Shown here piece by piece: positions 53,005 through 63,670 of a stretch of DNA of 64,000 nucleotides (its first letter is position 1; every line of letters starts with the position of its first letter). The DNA comes from Opitutus sp. GAS368 (lineage in GTDB: Bacteria; Verrucomicrobiota; Verrucomicrobiia; Opitutales; Opitutaceae): NCBI RefSeq assembly GCF_900104925.1, contig NZ_LT629735.1:3641001-3705000 (forward strand), given 5' to 3'. The notes below the pieces were generated by a model that made no database searches, was not told the origin of the DNA, and saw nothing but the letters and a program-made list of their open reading frames with translations. The position numbers were made by a program, and so were the translations under genes.

Positions 53005-54297
53005 TTACTGTCGCCGAAGCACAGCGACGTAGAAGCCGTCCGTGTTGAGGGTGCCGGGTAGCAATGAAGTGCCGAGACCGTCGAAGGTGCCGCCGTGGTT
53101 TTGCACGGGTTTCTCGGCGGTGAAGTTCGGGTGAGCTTTGAGGAACGCGGCGGCGACGTCCTGGTTCTCGTGGTGACTCAGAGAACACGTGGCGTAGATC
53201 AACAGGCCGCCGGCTTTCACGCGGGGAGCGTTGGCCGTGAGTATCTCGAGCTGGGTCTGCGTGAAGGCGGTGATCGTCTCGGGCTTCACATACCACTTGA
53301 GGTGCGGCTGGCGGCGCCACGTGCCGGACCCGGAGCAGGGGGCGTCGACGAGGATGCCATCATATAGGTCGCCGGGTTTCTGGACGATGGTGATGTTGTC
53401 GAGCCGGGCGCGCTTGGCGCGGTCGTCGAGCTCGTCGAGGATCTCGACGCGGATGTCGGTGGCGTCCACGTGGCCGGCCGCGCCGAGCAGGCGAGCGAGC
53501 TGGAGCGTCTTGCCGCCGGCGCCGGCGCAGGCATCGAGCCAGCGGCCGCTCAGCGGCAGCGGGGCATGGGCGAGGACGAGCTGCGAGCCGAGGTCCTGGA
53601 TCTCGACGAAGCCGCGGCGGTAGGCGTCGGACGCGGCGACCTCGGCGTTGGGCGGCAGACAGAGGGCGTCGGGGAAGCCGGCGGGCGACTCGAAGGTCCA
53701 GCCCTGCGCCTTGAATTCGTCGAGCACGAGGTTGCGATCGTTGGCCTGGATGCGCACCCAGACGTTGGCGCGGCTGTTGAGGGCGTCGAGGTGGGGGGAC
53801 TGGAACGCCGCCGGACAATGTTCTTGAAACCAGGCGGGGAGGAGGTCCGTTGGCGGAGACCTGAAACCTGAGACCTGAGACCTGAGGATTTCAAACTTCG
53901 CGGCCAGGGTTTCGGGGACCACGGGCCAGTCGCCGGCGTGGGTGGCGCGATAGGCGGAAGTGGGTTTCAGTTCGGGCGCCAGCCAGGCCGTGACTTTGGC
54001 GGCCAGATTCTCTGTAGGGCCGGTGCTGGTCGCCGGGCCGGGATCGGTCCGCCGACCAGCGGCGACCCTACAGTCCGAGCCAAGATCCAGGAGAGGATCT
54101 ATCCATGGGAAAAACCGCAGGTAGGTGTAGACGAGTTCGCGGTAGAGCTTGCGGTCGCGGGAGCCGATGGCGCGGTGGCGGGCGAAGAGTTCCTTGATGC
54201 GACGGGGCAGGGAACTGTCGCGCCGGACATGCGGGCGCAGCTGGGCGACGAACTCCAGGAACAGGCGCTGCTGGTTGGCGGCGATGTTGGGATTCAT
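53005..54297 (-). CDS. rRNA cytosine-C5 methyltransferase (RsmB/NOP2-like)
   Basis: 430-residue cytosolic enzyme of the RsmB/NOL1/NOP2 family, using S-adenosylmethionine to methylate cytosine in rRNA. Motifs are AHAPLPLSGRWLDACAGAGG and KTLQLARLLGAAGHVDATDI (SAM binding), the catalytic Cys loop ILVDAPCSGSGTWRRQPHLK and the second Cys in LLIYATCSLSHHENQDV. The N-terminus is NusB-like in position (RRIKELFARHRAIGSRDRKL). Two repeat-derived stretches are carried in frame: 54013-54072 and 53856-53887. ATG 54297 is the family-type start. Confidence 0.9.
   Translation of the reverse strand: MNPNIAANQQRLFLEFVAQLRPHVRRDSSLPRRIKELFARHRAIGSRDRKLYRELVYTYLRFFPWIDPLLDLGSDCRVAAGRRTDPGPATSTGPTENLAAKVTAWLAPELKPTSAYRATHAGDWPVVPETLAAKFEILRSQVSGFRSPPTDLLPAWFQEHCPAAFQSPHLDALNSRANVWVRIQANDRNLVLDEFKAQGWTFESPAGFPDALCLPPNAEVAASDAYRRGFVEIQDLGSQLVLAHAPLPLSGRWLDACAGAGGKTLQLARLLGAAGHVDATDIRVEILDELDDRAKRARLDNITIVQKPGDLYDGILVDAPCSGSGTWRRQPHLKWYVKPETITAFTQTQLEILTANAPRVKAGGLLIYATCSLSHHENQDVAAAFLKAHPNFTAEKPVQNHGGTFDGLGTSLLPGTLNTDGFYVAVLRRQ
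53856..53887. repeat. CCTGAGA low-complexity repeat in the methyltransferase gene
   Basis: Tandem 7-base-type units (GAGACCTGAAACCTGAGACC and further) encode RSQVSGFRS in the linker between the N-terminal and catalytic domains. Such runs are usually intergenic. Confidence 0.6.
54013..54072. repeat. GTAG-headed inverted repeat pair inside the methyltransferase gene
   Basis: Sixty bases beginning TGTAGGGCCGGTGCTGGTCG and ending CAGCGGCGACCCTACA. It is the reverse-oriented partner of the element at 20197-20252. The reading frame of the methyltransferase continues through it, adding about twenty residues. Confidence 0.8.
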
Positions 54298-54309
54298 ACG
54301 GGGAGCTTT

Positions 54310-54369
54310 ACCACAACGGCACAACGCAAGGCACAGCAAGGAATCGTCGTGCCGTTGTGTCGTCGTGGT
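54310..54369. repeat. ACCACAACGGCAC inverted repeat
   Basis: ACCACAACGGCACAACGC and its imperfect inverse CCGTTGTGTCGTCGTGGT (three mismatches) lie in the gap between lptD and the rsmB-like gene; the right arm reaches the lptD stop codon. Confidence 0.6.
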
Positions 54370-56459
54370 TAAAACTTCAACAACTCCACCTCGATGTTGA
54401 GGGCGAAGGAGCTGGTGCGGGTGTCGCCGCTGAACCAGGCGATTTCGTATTTGATCGCCCAGGTCTGGCCGAGGCGCTGCCAGATGCCGTATCTCTGTTC
54501 GTTGAAACGGTGGTTGCGCGCGTCGTAGCGCCAGAGGGCGGTGACATCGTAGATCTCGTTGAGCCGCTGGCGATATTGGAGGAAGTATTGCTCGTAGTTC
54601 TGGCGCAGGTAGTTGGTGGCGAGGCGGACCGACCACCACTCCTGGTCGTGAATCTCGAGGCCGGTGTTGAGTTCCTGCTGGCTGGTGGCGTGCGGATCGA
54701 AGCGGTGGAAAACCTCCCACTTCAGCCACGGGGCGGGGGTGAGGGCGAACTCGGTGTAGATGTCGGAGAGATTTTTCTGACCGGCCACGTTGTTGAGGCG
54801 GTAGTCGGCGGCGAAGTTGAGCGAAGCGAGGTTGCGCGAGCCGTAGGATGGGTCGCGGGTCTGGAAGGTGTTGTCGAGCGAGAGGCGGAAGGTGTTGAGC
54901 GCGCCGAGGTCGTCGAGATTGCGCGAATCCGCGATGGAGAGCGGCTGGAGGTAGGTCGAGAAGACGCGCGCATCGATCGGCGGGATGTAGGCCGTTCCCC
55001 TGGCCGCCTCGGGGGCGTAACGATAGGAGAGTTTTGGCTCGATGAGGTGGCGCAGGCCGTCGATCTCCCAGATCGGGTTCTTGTAGCCGAACGTGCCGCT
55101 GGCGAGGAGGTGCGCATCGAACCCGATCTCTCCGAGCGTGCGGGTGTAGGTGCTTTTGCCGCCGAGGGCGTCGGTGTAGTAGGTCACGCGGCCGCCGGCG
55201 ACGGGGGTGAAGGTGAACCACGGCGTCGGCGTGTATGGGCGCTCGAGGCCGTAGTAGGCGTCGAGGCGGTTGGTGCGGAGCCCGGGCGAGGAGCCGAAGG
55301 CGTCGGCTTCAAGGACAGCGGCGCTGGCACTGCCGCGCTGGTAGAAGCCGAGCGGGACGGCCGACGGGAAGAGGTCGAAGCGCACTTCGGGCAGGCGTTC
55401 CGGCAGGTGCTCCCAGGAATTGGGGCGGACGCGGGTGAAGGCGCTGAGCGAGTAGTTGTCGCCGGTGTAGGCCGCCTCGAGGAATGAATCGGGCTGCTGC
55501 ACGGTTTCAAATTCCCGGTAGCGGAAGTCGCGCAGAACCTCGGAGTCGCTCCAGTAGTTGAACTCGCCGTCGAGCGTGAAGTGATCGCCGGCTCGCTGGC
55601 GGTGTTCCCAAGTGACGTAGCTCCGGTCGCGCGGGACGGGCTGGCCGAGCACATCGGTTTTCCGGTCGCCGCTGTCGCTGATGTAGCCGGACCGGAAGAA
55701 GCCGTTGATGTCACTGTTGGCGGAGCCGTAGGTGCCGGACGGCCCGAGCAGGACACCGCGCGAGGAATAGAGACCGATGTCGGCGCCGGCCTGGAGGCCG
55801 GGGGCGACGGGCACGTGCAGCCCGAGCTCGGCAAAGAGGCCGAGGTTGCCGCGGTAGCCGAGGTGCGCGCTGATGAAGGACACGAAGTCCGTGTCGAGCG
55901 CCTGCTCGAAGTGCGGCAACGAGATGAAGTGGCCGCCGAGCAGGCCGAGGCTCAGGCCCTCGGCGCTGACGATCCGGCCGCGGGCGTAGGTGAGGTGTTC
56001 CGCCCGGATGGAGGGCGTGTAGCCGGCGTTCTCGCGGAAGAAGACGAGGGCGTTGGTGAAGACCAGGTTGTCGGGCGTGCCGGTGACGGTGTCACCGGAG
56101 ATGTAGATGGGGAACTCGCCGATGCGGAGGTTGCGGACGTTGATCTCGCGGGTGGCAAGGTTGTAGGTGCCCTCGTCGGCCACGAGCCGGCGGCGGCCGG
56201 AGGTCAGCACGAAATGGCCGGTGGCGGTCGCGACGCCGGTGGTGCTGTTGTAGCGGATGGCGTCGGCGGTGAGGGTGGTGTCGCCGTTGACCATGCGGGC
56301 GTTGCCGGTGAGCAACGTTTCCTTGGTCACGTCATCGTAGACCGCATTCTTGTCGCTGCTGACGTGAAGCTGGTCCGGGACGGTTGGCTGGGCATGAGCG
56401 AGCCCGGCGAGCAGGCCCACGGTGCCGAGCAAAGCGGGAAGACGGCGGACGAAAGACAT
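54369..56459 (-). CDS. lptD: LPS-assembly protein LptD
   Basis: 696-residue outer-membrane protein inserting lipopolysaccharide into the outer leaflet. Signal peptide (MSFVRRLPALLGTVGLLAGL to AHAQ), then the OstA-like periplasmic domain (VYDDVTKETLLTGNARMVNG, TLTADAIRYNSTTGVATATG) and a large barrel (FTLDGEFNYWSDSEVLRDFR, LSYRYAPEAARGTAYIPPID). It is shorter than E. coli LptD (784) and lacks an obvious paired-cysteine pattern. ATG 56459 gives the signal peptide; an ATG at 56495 is upstream of it. An LptE-like lipoprotein is at 25365. Confidence 0.9.
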   Translation of the reverse strand: MSFVRRLPALLGTVGLLAGLAHAQPTVPDQLHVSSDKNAVYDDVTKETLLTGNARMVNGDTTLTADAIRYNSTTGVATATGHFVLTSGRRRLVADEGTYNLATREINVRNLRIGEFPIYISGDTVTGTPDNLVFTNALVFFRENAGYTPSIRAEHLTYARGRIVSAEGLSLGLLGGHFISLPHFEQALDTDFVSFISAHLGYRGNLGLFAELGLHVPVAPGLQAGADIGLYSSRGVLLGPSGTYGSANSDINGFFRSGYISDSGDRKTDVLGQPVPRDRSYVTWEHRQRAGDHFTLDGEFNYWSDSEVLRDFRYREFETVQQPDSFLEAAYTGDNYSLSAFTRVRPNSWEHLPERLPEVRFDLFPSAVPLGFYQRGSASAAVLEADAFGSSPGLRTNRLDAYYGLERPYTPTPWFTFTPVAGGRVTYYTDALGGKSTYTRTLGEIGFDAHLLASGTFGYKNPIWEIDGLRHLIEPKLSYRYAPEAARGTAYIPPIDARVFSTYLQPLSIADSRNLDDLGALNTFRLSLDNTFQTRDPSYGSRNLASLNFAADYRLNNVAGQKNLSDIYTEFALTPAPWLKWEVFHRFDPHATSQQELNTGLEIHDQEWWSVRLATNYLRQNYEQYFLQYRQRLNEIYDVTALWRYDARNHRFNEQRYGIWQRLGQTWAIKYEIAWFSGDTRTSSFALNIEVELLKF

Positions 56460-56522
56460 GATGCTTGAAGTGGCGGGCGGGGCGGACGGGTGCAATGAGA
56501 TTTCGGTGGGGAATTCGGGTTA

Positions 56523-56602
56523 ACCACGGAACACACGGAATACACGGAAAGGAGAAAAAGGCATTGGATTGAGTGTTCTGTGTATTCCGTGTGTTCCGTG
56601 GT
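56523..56602. repeat. CCACGGAACAC inverted repeat
   Basis: ACCACGGAACACACGGAATA and its near-perfect inverse (ending GTGTTCCGTGGT) lie between lptD and glgB. Same family as the outer arms at 33135-33282. It probably carries no coding sequence, although an open frame crosses it. Confidence 0.8.
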
Positions 56603-56672
56603 GACCTCATGGATTGACTGCTGGTTTCGGCTAGACGCGGCAGACGAGGCCGGCACTGTAGAGGCACCCGCC

Positions 56673-58889
56673 GTGATCATACCTGCCAACGAGCTGAATG
56701 CGTTTCTCGGCAACCACCAGGCCAATCCCCACGGCTGGCTGGGGATGCACCCGCTGACGCACGAAGGCAAAACCGGCGTGGTGGTGCGGGCGTTCGTGCG
56801 CGCGGCGGTGAATTGTGCCGTGATCGAGCTGGACGCGCCCGGCACGCCGGCGCACGCGATGACGATGATCGCGCCGGAGGGATTCTTCGAGCTGTTCCTG
56901 CCCGGCCAGCAGGTTTTCCGCTATCAGCTGCGCTACACGACCTCGTGGGGCGACATCCATCAGGTCCACAACGCCTACTCGTTCCTGCCGTCCCTGTCGG
57001 AGCAGGACCTCTACCTCTTCAACGAGGGCAACGAGCACCGCATCTACGAAAAGCTCGGGGCGCACGAGCGGCTGATGGGCGACGTGCCGGGCGTGGCGTT
57101 CGCGGTGTGGGCACCGGCGGCCTCGCGCGTATCGCTGGTCGGCAACTTCAACGGCTGGGATGCGCGTTATCACCCGATGCGGCCGCTCGGCGGCTCGGGC
57201 GTGTGGGAGCTGTTCGTGCCCGGCGTGGGGCAGGGCGAGCTCTACAAGTTCGCCATCTGGGACCAGTCCGGCCACATGCGGCTGAAGACTGATCCCTACG
57301 GCACGTCCTTCGAGGCGCCGCCCAACAACGCCGCCATCGTCTGTGACACGACCAAATACCAGTGGGGGGACGCCGCGTGGATCGCGCGGCGCAAGACGTC
57401 GGCCGGGCAGCCCGACCGGCCGATGTCGATCTACGAACTGCACCTCGGCTCGTGGAAGCGGAACATGGCGGAGGCCAACCGGCCGTTCAACTACCGCGAG
57501 CTGGCGCCGCTGCTGGCGGACTACGTGAGCGACATGGGCTTCACGCACATCGAGGTGCTGCCCGTGACCGAGTTTCCGTTCACCGGTTCGTGGGGTTATC
57601 AGGTGACGGGCTTCTTCGCGCCGACCCACCGCTGGGGCACGCCGGCGGACTTCCAGTTCTTCGTGGACCATCTCCACCAGCGCGGCATCGGCCTCATCGT
57701 GGACTGGGTGCCGGCGCACTTCCCGCGCGACGCGTTCGCCCTGGCCCAGTTCGACGGCTCGCACCTCTACGAACACGCCGACCCGCGCCTCGGGGCGCAC
57801 ATGGACTGGGGCACGCTCATCTTCAACTACGGCCGGCACGAGGTGCGGTGCTTCCTCATCGCCAGCGCGCTGTCCTGGCTCGAGCGCTACCACATCGACG
57901 GCCTGCGGGTGGACGCGGTCGCCTCGATGCTCTACCTCGACTACTCGCGCAAGGCCGGGGAGTGGATCCCCAACCAATACGGCGGCCGCGAGAACATCGA
58001 GGCCATCAACTTCCTGCGGCAGGTGAACGACCTCGTGCACCACTACTATCCCGGCGCGGTCACGATCGCCGAGGAGTCCACGGCGTTCTCGATGGTCAGC
58101 CGGCCGACGAAGGACGGCGGCCTGGGCTTCGACTACAAGTGGAACATGGGCATGATGCACGACACGCTGGCCTATTTCCAAAAGGACCCGATCCACCGCA
58201 AGTGGTCGCACGACAAGCTGACCTTCGGGATGATCTACCAGTATTCGGAGAACTTCATCTCCGTCTACTCGCACGACGAGGTCGTGCACCTCAAGGCGTC
58301 GATGCTCGGCAAGATGGCGGCCGGCAGCATCGCGGAGAAGGCGGCCAACCTCCGCTCGCTCTACGGCTACATCTGGCTGTATCCCGGGAAGAAGCTGCTC
58401 TTCATGGGCAGCGAGTTCGGCCAGCTCGCGGAGTGGAACCACGACGCCAGCCTCGACTGGCACCTGCTGCAGCAGCCGGAGCACGAGGGGCTGCGCGCGC
58501 TGGTGCGCGACCTGAACAAGCTCTACACCGGCGACCCGGTGCTGAGCGCGAATGATTTCCGCCCGAGCGGGTTTCGCTGGGTGAACTGCAACGACGGCGA
58601 CCACAGCGTCATCAGTTTCCTCCGCATGGACGAGGCGCAGAAGTGCGCCTATCTCGTCATGGGCAACTTCACGCCGATGACCCGCACCCGCTACACCGTC
58701 GGCGTGCCCTACGCCGGCTACTGGAAGGAAGTGCTGAACACGAACTCGACCTATTACGGCGGCACGGGCTTCGGCAACCACGGCGGCAAGCAGTCCTCGA
58801 CGGCGATGGCCGACGGCTACGAGAACTCGCTGAGCCTGACGCTGCCCGGCCTGTCCACGCTGGTCTTCAAGTGGACGGCGAAAGGGTAG
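56673..58889 (+). CDS. glgB: 1,4-alpha-glucan branching enzyme
   Basis: 738-residue glycogen-branching enzyme (GH13). N-terminal CBM48 domains (NPHGWLGMHPLTHEGKTGVV and VAFAVWAPAASRVSLVGNFN). Catalytic motifs are GFTHIEVLPVTEFPFTGSWG, the nucleophile Asp in HIDGLRVDAVASMLYLDYSR, the acid/base Glu in AVTIAEESTAFSMVSRP and the third acid in VYSHDEVVHLKASML. The GTG at 56673 gives MIIPANELNAFLGNHQANPH and has GAGG eight bases upstream; the codons before it come from repeat DNA. The C-terminal all-beta domain follows. No other glycogen genes are adjacent. Confidence 0.96.
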   Translation: MIIPANELNAFLGNHQANPHGWLGMHPLTHEGKTGVVVRAFVRAAVNCAVIELDAPGTPAHAMTMIAPEGFFELFLPGQQVFRYQLRYTTSWGDIHQVHNAYSFLPSLSEQDLYLFNEGNEHRIYEKLGAHERLMGDVPGVAFAVWAPAASRVSLVGNFNGWDARYHPMRPLGGSGVWELFVPGVGQGELYKFAIWDQSGHMRLKTDPYGTSFEAPPNNAAIVCDTTKYQWGDAAWIARRKTSAGQPDRPMSIYELHLGSWKRNMAEANRPFNYRELAPLLADYVSDMGFTHIEVLPVTEFPFTGSWGYQVTGFFAPTHRWGTPADFQFFVDHLHQRGIGLIVDWVPAHFPRDAFALAQFDGSHLYEHADPRLGAHMDWGTLIFNYGRHEVRCFLIASALSWLERYHIDGLRVDAVASMLYLDYSRKAGEWIPNQYGGRENIEAINFLRQVNDLVHHYYPGAVTIAEESTAFSMVSRPTKDGGLGFDYKWNMGMMHDTLAYFQKDPIHRKWSHDKLTFGMIYQYSENFISVYSHDEVVHLKASMLGKMAAGSIAEKAANLRSLYGYIWLYPGKKLLFMGSEFGQLAEWNHDASLDWHLLQQPEHEGLRALVRDLNKLYTGDPVLSANDFRPSGFRWVNCNDGDHSVISFLRMDEAQKCAYLVMGNFTPMTRTRYTVGVPYAGYWKEVLNTNSTYYGGTGFGNHGGKQSSTAMADGYENSLSLTLPGLSTLVFKWTAKG

Positions 58890-58911
58890 GGCGCGGACTC
58901 CGTTCCGCGCC
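58890..58911. repeat. Stem-loop just after glgB
   Basis: GGCGCGGA/TCCGCGCC 8-base arms around CTCCGT, immediately after the glgB stop. No T-run follows, so a Rho-independent terminator is unlikely. The pattern TAGG-GCGCGGACTCC fits a GTAG-type repeat half. Confidence 0.5.
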
Positions 58912-58935
58912 GCGGCGGTGAAAACGCATTGAAGG

Positions 58936-59154
58936 TAGGTCGGGCTCTTTAGGCCCGACACGCCACACCCGATGTCGGGCCTAATACCAAACACCCAAAG
59001 CTTTTACACGAAGGCCGCAAAGAACGCAGAGATATTTCCCCTCGCAGGATCTGCTTCGCGGTCTTGGCGACCTTGGTGTAGAGTGTAGTCGCTTGAGGCG
59101 ATTGGTATAAAGCCCGACCGACAAAGGAAACGGCGCTCATCGAGCGCCGCTACA
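58936..59154. repeat. Composite repeat region
   Basis: GTAGGTCGGGCTCTTTAGGC (58936) starts a region continuing with GTCGGGCCTAATACCAA (about 58974) and its inverse TTGGTATAAAGCCCGACC (59102-59119). Between them is an ACACGAAGGCCGCAAAG stem (about 59006). It ends with CGGCGCTCATCGAGCG...CTACA (59131-59154), a half copy of the CGGCGGTC family. It looks like successive insertions of different repeats. It lies between glgB and the cyclase gene (both converge here). Confidence 0.65.
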
Positions 59155-59188
59155 ATAATTCCGGCCCGCAGGGACGGGCCCTCCAAAA

Positions 59189-60826
59189 CTACTTCCCGCC
59201 CTTCCTCGCCAGCAGGTAGGTCGGCATGGGGGAGGAGTTCTTGATCTCGATGACGCCGACGGGCGTGAAATCGTATTTGCGGTCGAGAAGCTTCTTGGTC
59301 GCCTCGGAAACCTGGATCTTGCCCGGCTGGCCGTGCGATTCCATGCGGCTGGCGATGTTCACCGTGTCGCCCCACAGGTCGTAGGAGAACTTCTTGGTGC
59401 CGATGATGCCGGCGACGACCGGGCCGCTGTTCATGCCGACGCGGATGGCCCAGTCGAGCTGGTGGCGGCGGTTGAAGGTGCGGACAGCCTCGACGAACTC
59501 GAATGCGGCCTCGGCGCAGGCCTCGGCGTGGTCGGCGCGGATGACAGGCACGCCGCTGGCCAGCATGTAGGCGTCGCCGATGGTCTTCACCTTCTCGAGC
59601 TCGCGCTGCTCGGCGATGCGGTCGAAGCCGGAGAAGAGCTCGTTGAGCAGCTGGACGGTGCGGTGCGGCGACTGGCGGGCGGCGATGCGGGTGAAGCCGA
59701 CGATGTCGGCGAACAGCACCGTGGAATCGATGAAGCTGTCGACAATGGTGCGCTGGCCGGCCTTGAGGCGCTCAGCGATGGCCTTGGGCAGCACGTTGAG
59801 GAGGAGCCGCTCGGACTTGGAGCGCTCGATCTGCAGCTGGGCAAGGAAGGCCTGTTCCTGGTCGCGGAGGCGCTTCTTTTCCAGCGAGGCCGTGATGCGG
59901 GCGCGGAGCACGGTCGGATTGAAGGGCTTCGGCACGTAGTCCTCGGCGCCCGCCTCGATGCAGCGCACGGTGCTGGCGACGTCGTCGAGGGCGGTGAGCA
60001 TGATGACGGGCACGTGGCGGAGGCGCGGGTCGGCCTTCATGAACTCGAGGGTCTGGAAGCCGTCGAGGTCGGGCATGAGGATGTCGAGCAGGACCAGGTC
60101 GAAGTTGCCGTCCTTGAGCTTCTGCAGCGCCTCGCGGCCCGTGGCGGCGTCGGTGACCTCGTAGCCGAGCTTCTCGAGGCGGCGCGAGAGCATGTCGCGG
60201 TTCATCGGGTCGTCGTCGACCGCGAGCAACTTGGCGCTGGGCATGGGTTGGGCGGAAATGCCGAAATCATCGTCCCCCGCGACCGGGGAGACAATGGCGC
60301 CGAGGGGGCTCTCCGTGTTGCCCTCCCCGGCCGGACGGCCAACGATCACTTCCTCGGAATAGGCGTCGCTCTCGAAAAGCTTTTCGAGATTCCGGGCGGC
60401 GGTGAGGATCTTCTCGAGATCCTTGACGAGCTCGACGTGCCCGCTGGCGCGCGCCTGGTCGAGGCTGAGGCCGGCCTGGGTGACGGCGGCGGCCAGCGGG
60501 GCGCGCATGGCCTGGCGCATGGCGGGGAAGTCGATCTTGCCGGTGTCGATCTTCCAGGGAGCGAGGGCGTCGTTGATCACGGCCAGCAGCTGGCCGCCGG
60601 ACGAATGGATGCGCTTGAGATCGGGGAGGATGGCCTGGGCGTTGTTCTCCTGGGCCGACTCCATGAGCATCTCGCTGTAGCCGATGATTTGGTTGAGCGG
60701 CGTGCGCAGGGCATGGCGCAGCTTGGACAGCGTCTCGAGGTCGCCCGATTGGAGCGCCTTGAGAAAGGGGGTGAGCGAACTCGGCGTCGGGCCGGACCCC
60801 GGGGAACTGGCAGTGGGGACGCTCAT
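59189..60826 (-). CDS. DHp-receiver-adenylate cyclase fusion
   Basis: 545 residues. Residues 30-90 look like a histidine-kinase dimerisation domain (HALRTPLNQIIGYSEM, His38) with no ATPase domain after it. A receiver domain (about 198-315) has Asp248 (DLVLLDILMPD) and Lys300 (VPKPF). A class III cyclase domain (about 340-545) has metal Asp374 (VLFADIVGFT) and Asp418 (KTIGDAYM), the adenine-type Lys414 and Asp483 (SYDLWGDTVN), and Arg494 (NIASRME). Hence an adenylate, not guanylate, cyclase is predicted. The ATG overlaps the stop of the CheY-like gene by four bases. Confidence 0.88.
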   Translation of the reverse strand: MSVPTASSPGSGPTPSSLTPFLKALQSGDLETLSKLRHALRTPLNQIIGYSEMLMESAQENNAQAILPDLKRIHSSGGQLLAVINDALAPWKIDTGKIDFPAMRQAMRAPLAAAVTQAGLSLDQARASGHVELVKDLEKILTAARNLEKLFESDAYSEEVIVGRPAGEGNTESPLGAIVSPVAGDDDFGISAQPMPSAKLLAVDDDPMNRDMLSRRLEKLGYEVTDAATGREALQKLKDGNFDLVLLDILMPDLDGFQTLEFMKADPRLRHVPVIMLTALDDVASTVRCIEAGAEDYVPKPFNPTVLRARITASLEKKRLRDQEQAFLAQLQIERSKSERLLLNVLPKAIAERLKAGQRTIVDSFIDSTVLFADIVGFTRIAARQSPHRTVQLLNELFSGFDRIAEQRELEKVKTIGDAYMLASGVPVIRADHAEACAEAAFEFVEAVRTFNRRHQLDWAIRVGMNSGPVVAGIIGTKKFSYDLWGDTVNIASRMESHGQPGKIQVSEATKKLLDRKYDFTPVGVIEIKNSSPMPTYLLARKGGK

Positions 60827-61203
60827 GCCTTGGGCGGGAATTTTTTCAGCAGTTCCTCGATCTTGGTGAGCAGGCGGGGGAGCTCGACGGGCTTGGTGTC
60901 AAAGTCGTCGCAGCCGGCGTCGAGGGCCTTCTGGCGGTCGCTCTCCATGGCATGGGCGGTGAGGGCGATGATCGGGATGCCCTTGGTGGCGGGGTCGGCC
61001 TTGACCTGCTGCGTGGCCTCCCAGCCGTCGAGGACGGGCAGGCTCATGTCCATCAGGATGAGGTCGGGCAGCTCACTCTTCGCCAGGGCGACGCCCTGGC
61101 CCCCGTCGACGGCGAGGGCCACCGTGTAACCGCGCTTCTCCAGCCGACGGGAGAGCATGTCGCGGTTCATCTCGTTGTCTTCAACCAGCAGGATCTTGGG
61201 CAT
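60823..61203 (-). CDS. CheY-like single-domain response regulator
   Basis: 126 residues: receiver domain only. The acidic pocket is in LLVEDNEMNRDMLSRRLEKR, the phospho-acceptor Asp in DLILMDMSLPVLDGWEA, and the Thr and Lys are in IPIIALTAHAM and DDFDTKPVELPRLL. No output domain. ATG 61203 gives MPKILLVEDN. It lies between the hybrid kinase and the cyclase, so it probably shuttles phosphate in that system. Confidence 0.94.
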   Translation of the reverse strand: MPKILLVEDNEMNRDMLSRRLEKRGYTVALAVDGGQGVALAKSELPDLILMDMSLPVLDGWEATQQVKADPATKGIPIIALTAHAMESDRQKALDAGCDDFDTKPVELPRLLTKIEELLKKFPPKA

Positions 61204-61228
61204 GGCAGGCGGGATTAATAAATAAATA

Positions 61229-63589
<2,361 letters not shown>

Positions 63590-63670
63590 GTGTGAGATTG
63601 CAACAGACCCCAAGCCAAAGGATTACGGCACAAAGTCAACGGGATAGCTCCCGGGCCGGGCCGGAGCCGG

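Noticed and set aside
54297-55221. Extension of the rRNA methyltransferase gene into lptD
   Set aside because: The codons upstream of 54297 are an off-frame reading of lptD; family homology starts with MNPNIAANQQ.
56580-56672. Earlier start of glgB at ATG 56580
   Set aside because: The first codons come from the CCACGGAAC inverted repeat; the GTG at 56673 has a ribosome site and the family-type N-terminus.
58890-58911. Intrinsic terminator after glgB
   Set aside because: A GC stem is present, but no T-run follows on either strand; classed as a repeat-like stem.
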